From: Antedon mediterranea
Lineage: Eukaryota > Echinodermata > Crinoidea > Comatulida > Antedonidae
Length of the DNA stretch: 64,000 nucleotides
Assembly: GCF_964355755.1 (NCBI RefSeq)
Contig: NC_092675.1
Coordinates: 6,792,312 to 6,856,311, forward strand
Direction: 5' to 3'
Positions 56,070-64,000 of this stretch are shown here, piece by piece. How positions within the stretch are numbered: the stretch's first letter is position 1; each line of letters begins with the position of its first letter. A program made the position numbers and the translations under genes. The notes under the pieces were generated by a model. The model saw only the letters and a program-made list of their open reading frames with translations. It ran no database searches and was not told where the DNA came from.

Positions 56070-59000
56070 TTAGTCGAAACTGTGGTAAGAGTCTGATGTG
56101 GAGCGATCTCGGCCAGCCTCGCGCCCTCTATCATCAGACCGTCGTGATGTAGAACCTAAAGATGACTGCTTGCTATAGCGTGCTTCTCTATTTGCAGAAA
56201 ATCGTAATGGTGATCTATCACGCCTGTCATCATAAGGCTTCTGGGCAGCAAATACATCCAAGGCACTTTGTGTTCGATTTGAAACTCTCTTTCCGGAACT
56301 CCGAGTTGACATTGAAATGCTATTTTCAGACGAAATCCTTTTACTATGAAATTGATGTCTCTGTTCATTTGTTCGGTAATTATAATCTGTTCGAGTATGA
56401 CCATTTTGATCGTCGTCCATAGTACATTCGGTACTATGTCTTCGTTCTAACAAAGGGGATTGGCTTTCGTCTTTAAGGCGTGTCAACGATGAGGCACTGT
56501 GTGGTCGTTCTCTTTGACTAGGAACATCCAAGAACGACATACCTCTGGATGGTTCTCTCACCAATTCGTACTCTTTACTTCCACCACCACCCCTACTTTC
56601 CCTGTATGTTAGTCTGTGCTCTTCGAATGATCTACTCCGCTTTTTATCAGATGGATAAATTGCTGGAGGTGCGTCGTCTTCAGCAAGTTCTATTGTTAGC
56701 GTTGGTGAGCAGGAAAACTTACGAAAATGTGTTGTGGAGGCGGGAGAATCTACGGTAAGAGAGCGTGACTGAGACGAAAGTCTTGGTGAGTGACGCGGTG
56801 AATGCCGGGATACTAATGGTTTTTGCTTCTTTGGCTCGTCATCATCCGGTGCAAGGAGGACAGGTATAGATAATATTCTTGATTTTTCACCATATAAGTT
56901 TCGCTTTATCTCCCCTCTTCCTCTTCCAATGCCACTGTAAAACACGTCATCTGCTTGAGGAGAAGGAATAATAGTTTTCTCAAACGGGTTAATGTGTGAT
57001 GGTTCAGTAACTAATTGTTTGTTTCTATTAGTATCACAAATATCAGTTCTGGGAAGTTGAGGAGATCGTTTACAAACAGGTGTAAACGCGCTACTTCGGT
57101 TGCCCTCAACGGCATCATCAATATTCAAACGTTTATCTCTCTTGACTTCCCCTTCCAACCTAATGTGTTCGCTTGACCTCCATTCTGGAATTGTATCCCA
57201 TGCCACTGGATCTTGTGGAACTTTGGAAGTAGCCTCTTCGGGTGGTGGAGGAGGATCATCCTCTCCTAATATTCGTTTCCGTTCCTCACGTAAGAATTCT
57301 TCCTCAATACTATCTTGTTGTAGTACAAATTTACGTGATGACATACGACTTCTACTGGAGGACATGCTAGATCCTGATTTTCTCGTCCAGAAATCTACAT
57401 TATAATCTTCGCTAGCTGTCCTTGTGTCTGTGGAATCTGGGACTTCGAGAATTTTTCTCGGTGTATCGAGCAGAGAGTCACTATGTTGTTTTCTGCTTAT
57501 TCTAAGTCGTCTGTTTCGTCGCGATTTGTATGTTGATGGCGTATCAAACATTGAATCCTGGCGGAGGAACTCTTTAAATATCTTGTCAGTCTTTTCGTCA
57601 ATACTATAGTCGCGCTTGAAGTAGTACTGAAAACGGTCGTCTCTATGACTCCTAAATAATCTACCAAGTCTTCCAAATTTTCTTCGAACTGATGACGTTT
57701 CACTTTGTGAATCCGAACCTAGGTTGACAGATGCGTCACTAGCCGAATCAAAGTATGTAGATGCAGACTGCGAATCAATCTCGCTCTCATCTTCCGGAAA
57801 GCTGAAACTATCGTCAATGGCTTCACCTTTTCCGGAAGTAAATTGTCGACGTTTTTTTGAAGCAGTACGAGAATCACCGCGTTTACGCGCAAAAGACTCA
57901 GCATCGTCTTCAATTTCTGTCGATGTGTCTTTTACTAAGGAAGGATATTCTCGAATGGGACTTGACTCACTAGACAGACTTGGTACATAACTTTCGATAC
58001 TTGTACTCTCCTTATCACTCATTGCATAAAGATAGCGTTTTTGTTCTGACATACATTTTTGTTGCTGTTCAATCGAAACATATCCGCTATCTCCTTGCAT
58101 TTGGCGAAGGTTTCGACCTCCTTCTTTTCCGGAACTATCACCGGACTGTCCTTTGCTGCGATCAGAAGTATCCGACTCCTCGGTACTAATACTACTGAAC
58201 GCCAAATCAAAACTGTCGTCTTTCGTACGGGCATGTAATTTGTGTTTCTGTTGCACCAATAGTCTGTCCTTACTGTCATCCATGGAATGATATCGTCGTT
58301 TAATTGTATTAACATCCTGTTTTTGAGTCATATTGTCTGGCTGAATAGCTGTAATCACTGTATCTGGTTCGGAACTGTTTGAGGTAGATTCCTCAAGCTC
58401 GAACGTGGCACGAAGTTTCCAGAGTTCCCGATAATCATGCTGCTTATCTGCACGAGAAGTTTGATCCTCAACCTCTATTTCAGGAAGTTGAACATCTCGA
58501 GCGAATCCTTTGTATTTGGAATCAATATAGTACTCGGCGGATAAAGGACGAACGTTCTGTAACATTGGTTTTGCTTTAGGAGAGGGCGGAGGTCGTGAAT
58601 TAGAAACCCATGGAGCCTGAAATAAAGGCGAAATTTCATCATCGTCGTCATAAACGTCTCTATTATTGTAAGGTTGAGAACTCTCAATTTCATCAATGTA
58701 TGTTTTTGAGTGTCCTTCTATATCTTTATGAAATTGAACAGATACTTCACTCAAGTGTGGACTTTCACACGGAGAAGGAGTTCTAGTAATTGCTTGCTGA
58801 ACCTTTAGTGATGGCCTTGGTTTACTCTCCGGGCTCATGCGTTTTTCATTCCATTCTTTTAAGTCTTTTAATCTAGAAAGTTGTTCAATATCTAAGGATC
58901 TTGTTTGGTTGACATGTTGATCGTTAAAGTTTGGACTTCCATTGTGATTATCATTATCATCGTCAGTATATCTAAAGAAATTACAACAGTTTTGTGATTG

Positions 59001-61569
59001 TAAATTAATGTAAATTATTAAGAAACGTTTAACTTTTATATATTTATGTTTTTTTTAAATATCAGATTGTTCAAACAAGGCCTATATTATGATAATCAAT
59101 AAGTAACTTACGGCTTCCTATATGTTATTTGCTAGACATGAAACTGCTCATGTATCGAATAAAAACGTAGCTTATAATTTGTGTAAAATTACATGCTTTT
59201 ACCTTCTTGAATAGTTTGGTGTTTTCCTTAATTTTCCTTGAGGTCTATGAGAGTTGTTTTTCTTTTGGGTACTTGGAGAGTCTTCTACGCATATAATGTT
59301 CCCATTGCTTGTTTGAGCTCTTTCTGGTATTTCTGTCATCTGACATTCGTCTGAAGATAAAATAAAAATGAAATTGTAAGCCTTATTTTTGTTTTTTATT
59401 TTTGTTATCTTTATCATTAGACCATTGAAATGGCATGGCTTCACATCTCGCCGGGCCCTTTATTCATTCAAGTTGATTGGTTAAAAGTTTACTTTGAAAA
59501 AATAGGTGTGTTGTTAAATAATTGATGTTTAATTTGAACATTAGTTGAACCTTGATAGAATTAGAACAGCCTTTGGTACCGTAATACTTGTAAATGTCTT
59601 TACTTGATTCTCCGACGCAAACATGATAATAATACTGTATAAAGTAATTTTGCACTTACCCAATAATGGTTCCATTTTTATTCCATTTGAACGATGCGAT
59701 GGTGGATGTTCATCTTCACCACTTTTAAACAAAGTCAAAACTTAAATGTTATTCAATGTGTTAAATCACAGAGTTTTGTCCATGTTAAATGTACTATATA
59801 AATGATCAGTGGCGTAAAGCATAGGCCTAGTGGCTCTCCAACGCTGAAGGCCTCGGGTATTTAGCCTTTTCGACATATTTTAATGCATGGATACTCAAGG
59901 GCCCCCATAAGATCCGGGCCCCTAGGTTTAGGCAGTGAGCGGTCATAACCGTTACGCCACTGTAAACGATTATGTCAATGAAGTTTTATTTTAAAACCAA
60001 CCAAAACATACTGCATAAAAGCCTACCTATCATAATTCTCAGATTCGGCTTTTAGTGGAACCTGACTTTCTTCTCGTATAGGGGTAAAATGATGTTTATC
60101 ACCAGCTGCTAGTTCTACGTTTATCCCATCTGGAAGATTATAAGGAGAACGTTGACGCCTGTAATGAAAAAAAGCAATAACTTAGTTTAAACGTTATTGT
60201 CGTTGCCATGAAAATGTATCTACCGTATTTAACGAATTGGTTGACAATAGTGCATTTTAAGGCGACATTGCACAAAATAACAGTAAATACAAAAGTTGAA
60301 CTTCCTCACAATCTTTACCTTAACTGATGGAGCGCCATCATCAAGCAATTCAAATCGAGAGGTTCCATGGTAATAACAAAACACAGTATTGTAAGGCAAT
60401 TAATTTGAATTTTGTACGAACAGAGTCCATTAAAAGCACGGATTAATCCAAATTCTAGTCGTAGCCTACGAACAACACATCACTTAACTTGACGAATTAT
60501 AACGTATACGAAAGGTACACACCAATGGCGATCGTTAAAGGAACATGGTAAATTACATAGTCATTGATTGCCTCAAAATATGAATTCAGACAATCAATTA
60601 ATTATAGATCTTTGCTTCGTAGACCGCCTCGAGACGATGTCAAAGACAAACATACAATCTCCAATGAGCTATGCTAACATGTTTTAGTAGTTATACCCGT
60701 GTCTCGGTCGACGCATCGATCATCTACTAATCGCGTTTTCATTGATTCTGAATATGAAACGCGTTACCCGTATCACTAACGCCTACGCCATTATACTTAT
60801 GGTAAATGTCAGATATTGGGTTCATTTTAACCACGCTTCCTGAGTTGTACAGTTGCTTTATTCGTACGTTCGCAGATGCACATTCCTAGATGCACGTTCG
60901 CAGATGCACATTCCTAGATGCACGTTCGCAGATGCACATGCAGATGCACGTTCATTTGAGATTCAAAGAATCTCAAAATAGCTTAGTTCGTCAAATACCT
61001 AATTAATGTCCTATTATGAATGTCATAATATTGAAGTTATTAAAGTTTCTATATTTTAAAATTTTAACATTTTTTGCAAGTTAGCATTTGTGAACACAAC
61101 AACGTCGCATATACAACCGGCCATAGTATTTAATATTCATGTTATAGTTTGCACAATTCATATGTCTATTCAACTTCTCCTCTATCCAAATATATGTTTT
61201 ATGTATTATTTTCAAATTATATCATGAATTTTAATAGCTATATATATGGAGAATTATGTACTCTGTATTCTTTTTCCGAAAATAAAAGATGAAATGAAAT
61301 GAAATGAAATATATAAATCGATATATTGGTGAATCTACAAAACTCCGAGTTACAACATGGGCTAAAATATTAAATAGCACGCTCTTTATCACTCTGTGCA
61401 TTTCGCTCAGTGTTTCTGACTGAACTTACCGCCATAGACAGAATTTTCTATTTTTTCCAACACAGTATTTGCAGCAAAATATAAGTATGATGACCAGTAC
61501 GAGTCCTACAATGACACCGCAGACTAGAATAACTAGTGGAAGGAGTGGCCGCTCTTTTTTCTCATCTAC
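56070..61569 (-). CDS. Single-pass membrane protein with a very long Ser/Arg-rich cytoplasmic tail; 5' end missing, one frameshift
   Basis: Minus-strand exons: 61569-61430, 60159-60027, 59721-59660, 59350-59203, 58971-56070 (967 codons, stop at 56070). The first visible exon has a transmembrane helix (P-L-V-I-L-V-C-G-V-I-V-G-L-V-L-V-I-I) then C-C-K-Y-C and a basic stretch, so the rest (~1100 residues) is cytoplasmic. The tail is low-complexity, rich in Ser, Arg, Asp and Glu, with D-P-P-P-P-P-E-E and a few hydrophobic/charged islands (F-Q-Y-Y-F-K-R-D-Y; I-F-K-E-F-L-R-Q-D-S; E-E-E-F-L-R-E-E-R-K-R). It ends D-S-Y-H-S-F-D. Family not recognised; a cell-adhesion or signalling receptor is conceivable. 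Exon 60159-60027 carries one extra base (A4 run, 60120-60123). All other junction phases agree. Confidence 0.75.
59807..59962. mobile_element. 156-bp hAT-like miniature element in an intron of the membrane-protein gene
   Basis: Starts CAGTGGCGTAA and ends GTTACGCCACTG. Flanks TAAATGAT (59799-59806) and TAAACGAT (59963-59970) match 7/8, an 8-bp duplication. Contains GAAGGCCTCGGG and GGGCCCC motifs shared with 61690-61900. Confidence 0.8.
60878..60957. repeat. Short tandem repeat (GCAGATGCACGTTC / CTAGATGCAC units)
   Basis: Alternating TTCGCAGATGCACATTCC and TAGATGCACG units, about 5-6 copies, in an intron of the membrane-protein gene. Confidence 0.8.
61266..61312 (+). repeat. (GAAAT)n retroposon-like tail
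   Basis: AATAAAAGATGAAATGAAATG.. follows an AT-rich stretch; polyadenylation signal plus a pentamer tail suggests the 3' end of a plus-strand retroposon. Confidence 0.4.
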
Positions 61570-61689
61570 CTACAAATATGAATAAATACACATACAATTA
61601 ACGTTATGTATTTCAAGAATAAAATCAGCGGCAACAAATGAATACAATTACGAATAATCTAGACGGTTCTGGAGGCTAGATTCATCGGA

Positions 61690-61902
61690 TGCACTCCATT
61701 CGCGTAACGCCGAGATGTCTGAGGCCCCTGGGTTAGGAACTCCAAGTGGCCCTTCAACATTGGAGGCCTCGGGCGTTTTTAGCCATTTTCGACATTATTT
61801 TAACGCCTGTTTTTCCCTCTTACACTGCTCACGGGCCCCATAAGCTCCGGGCCCCTGTGTTTAGCCGGTGTGAGCGTTCATACATAATCGTTACGCCACT
61901 GC
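61690..61902. mobile_element. Diverged relative of the CAGTGGCGTA miniature element
   Basis: Shares GGAGGCCTCGGGCGTTTTTAGCC, TTTTCGACAT and CCGGGCCCCT with 59840-59935, and ends CGTTACGCCACTG. The left end is degraded. It lies just upstream (minus strand) of the transmembrane exon. Confidence 0.65.
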
Positions 61903-64000
61903 ACTCATGCCATTCTGCACGCATGTGCAATTACTTCTCAGAATACTTTTCAAAATAAATTAAGTGTGCATTCGAAAAAAAATGGGTTGATCAACCGTAC
62001 GTCCTTCCACTTAAGTATTAAAGTTAATGCCTTCTACCCACTTAAATTTCAACCTCACACCCACATTCTAAAGGAACTTTCTTAAACCAAACAGCACCCA
62101 CTCACACTTTGAAGCCTAGGCATTTTCTGCATATTCTAAAACAAATTTATGAATTAAATTATTTCCATTTGTTTCTATAATGCTTACTCAATGATTTAAA
62201 CTATTACATAAGCATTCAAAACAGCAGTGCATTGATATGATGCTTTGATCATTTACCAATCGCTATTCATCCCTTAATCTATTCGTGCGTATAATGTCAA
62301 TGAAATTATGTATTACGTTCAAACTGAAGAGTATTTGTTTTTATCTCTGCAACTTCTTCTGGTTACCATGTATGTTATGTTTTAATGTTAATTGTTGTTA
62401 TATTTACTACTGGTATAAATTTCCGTAATGACCAATGCAGCAATCTGAATTTAATTTACACTCGTTGGTGATAGGGTGATGATATTTGACCGTAGACGGA
62501 TGGTTGTGAATAAAAAGAGCACCCAATACAATTAACGTATTGAGATAGAGTAGCAGAGGCAGAGCCATTACATATCCGACCATGGGGGTTGTGTTTATTA
62601 TTTACACGTACGGTCATCATCAAATAAGCTAATGTATTCATTAGAATAAAGGCCTATAGATACATTAAGTTATTATAATATGACCTAATTCACACACATT
62701 TCTAGTTTATATAAGACATACGCCATTATCTTTCTCCATGCATCGTGCCGCATGAATACATTATTACATAAGCCTACGGTATGCAATACATTTTATTAGT
62801 GAATATGTAGTCTATAATTCATGTATTTCTTATTTTACAGAAATGTTTATATATATTATTATTATAATATGACTTATTGTATATTTATATATATTTATAC
62901 TGTATAACGGCTCGGTCTCCCTCAATTTGCGTAGGAGGAATGTGTAGGCGTACACGTGGTTAGTTAAACGAATTTCTTGGTATTTATCATTTCTAACACA
63001 AAATGTTTATTAGGCGGTGGCAATAATGAACTAAATACTATAATATCTATGATTCTCAATGTTATGTTGTAACGGGTAAAATAGAACCTTACTTACATAT
63101 TACTAGTGTGAACACTAAGATTATTAGGCCTATATTAGTATTGAGGATTGGAAGATGTTGAAGAATATAGCCTAATTAGTATTATTGGTAATGATTTATG
63201 ATGATGATGCTTATTAAATGTGGTACTAAAACAACGATGATGATTTAATCAAAATTGTCTCTACTTTATTAAGATGATAAAGAATTATGATATTATGATA
63301 CTGTGATGTATACAGTAAATATTTTACCTTATATGGTATCATGACGTACGACATTACTAGTGATGACGATACAGTTATCATTCTGAAGAAAGTGATCATT
63401 TACAATGATGATAATGCTAATGTATTTTCAACAATTATAATAATACTACAAAATTATCTTTGAAACGAGCACTCTTTCTTTGTTCTAAAGCTAACCCTGC
63501 CTCTGATTATCGTTGTAATTACCTGCATGTTGTAATTAGGAAGGATTAAAAAACTATATATGATAATAATACGGTATCAACATTACCATGTTTTACACAG
63601 TGAATCCGCATCTAATGGATAAACCAGGGACGGTGGCTTTACGGATCTGCAAGAAAAAAATACAGTTTCAATAAACATCTAGTACAATACAGATTAAAAA
63701 CTCAAAATCGAAAACCAAGACTCCAGCAAAAGTGTTTCGAGGATTCGAGTGAGGATGCACGTCCCGATGACTCCACATGCATCATACAATGCATTATTCG
63801 TGACGTCACTTGTTTCTGGGTTCTAGATCGTCGCAAATGGAAATCTCCGTAATAACTTCAGTAAGTCATTATGCATGTGTAAAGACTAAATGTCACGCCA
63901 AACAATAACGTTATTAGTACAATAATTACTCTTTAAAACAGTTATCAATAATTTAGATTTTAAAAACTGTAATTATTAGCATTAGTGATAACGCACTCGA
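61903..64000. other. No firm gene; one candidate upstream exon
   Basis: 63646-63587 (-) is a 60-base interval with a good acceptor (TTTTTCTTGCAG) and a donor (ATG|GTAATG). In one frame it reads S-V-K-P-P-S-L-V-Y-P-L-D-A-D-S-L-C-K-T. It could be an extracellular exon of the membrane-protein gene, but its phase does not join directly to the exon at 61569. The rest is AT-rich with ATGATGATG-type simple sequence near 63190-63420. Confidence 0.25.

Noticed and set aside
56156-58696. Numerous smaller frames on both strands
   Set aside because: Shadows of the 967-codon exon, whose own frame continues through acceptor-bounded upstream exons.

Overview
This is animal genomic DNA: AT-rich, with genes made of small exons bounded by GT..AG introns, dispersed short DNA transposons, non-LTR retrotransposon tails and minisatellites. 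The palindrome TAGGCCTA and close variants recur across the window. That signature, together with an invertebrate IL-17-like gene, a pancreatic-lipase-type gene family and single-copy genes alignable to human (POLE4, thioredoxin), suggests an invertebrate deuterostome, most likely an echinoderm. The species is an inference; the sequence does not name it.

Layout. 1-24.2 kb is a pancreatic lipase neighbourhood: the last exon of one paralogue at the left edge, a decayed exon near 0.6 kb, a promoter-like relic near 4 kb, an orphan last exon at 15.04 kb, and one complete nine-exon lipase gene (17797-24116, +). Between them lies a transposon-dense stretch with a foldback element carrying a 10-bp target duplication, a 2.06-kb hAT-like element with an 8-bp duplication apparently nested in a larger element, and a G-rich-ended element with an 8-bp duplication. 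26.1-31.4 kb (-) is a complete seven-exon gene for a type I membrane protein with five LDL-receptor class A modules. 32.8-33.1 kb holds a 5S-rRNA-derived SINE. 33.9-35.6 kb (+) is a three-exon IL-17-like cytokine gene. 36.4-39.9 kb carries nested miniature elements, a PAN/apple-like gene fragment duplicated from the 7.8-15 kb region, a 1.2-kb element with a 6-bp duplication, and two minisatellites. 40.0-41.2 kb (-) is POLE4 and 42.8-50.8 kb (+) is a five-exon cytosolic thioredoxin, arranged head to head. 51-55 kb has no recognisable gene. 56.1-61.6 kb (-) is most of an unrecognised single-pass membrane protein with a very long Ser/Arg-rich cytoplasmic tail, whose reading frame is broken by one base in one exon as written. 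Its 5' part lies to the right or beyond the window.

The genes do not form an obvious pathway. Lipase (digestion), the LDLa receptor and IL-17 (surface and immune functions) are typical of lineage-expanded invertebrate families; POLE4 and thioredoxin are housekeeping. The most distinctive content is mobile DNA. There are two TTAA-flanked miniature families sharing one terminal repeat, one inserted inside the other, and several insertions whose empty site can be read in a paralogous copy within the same window.
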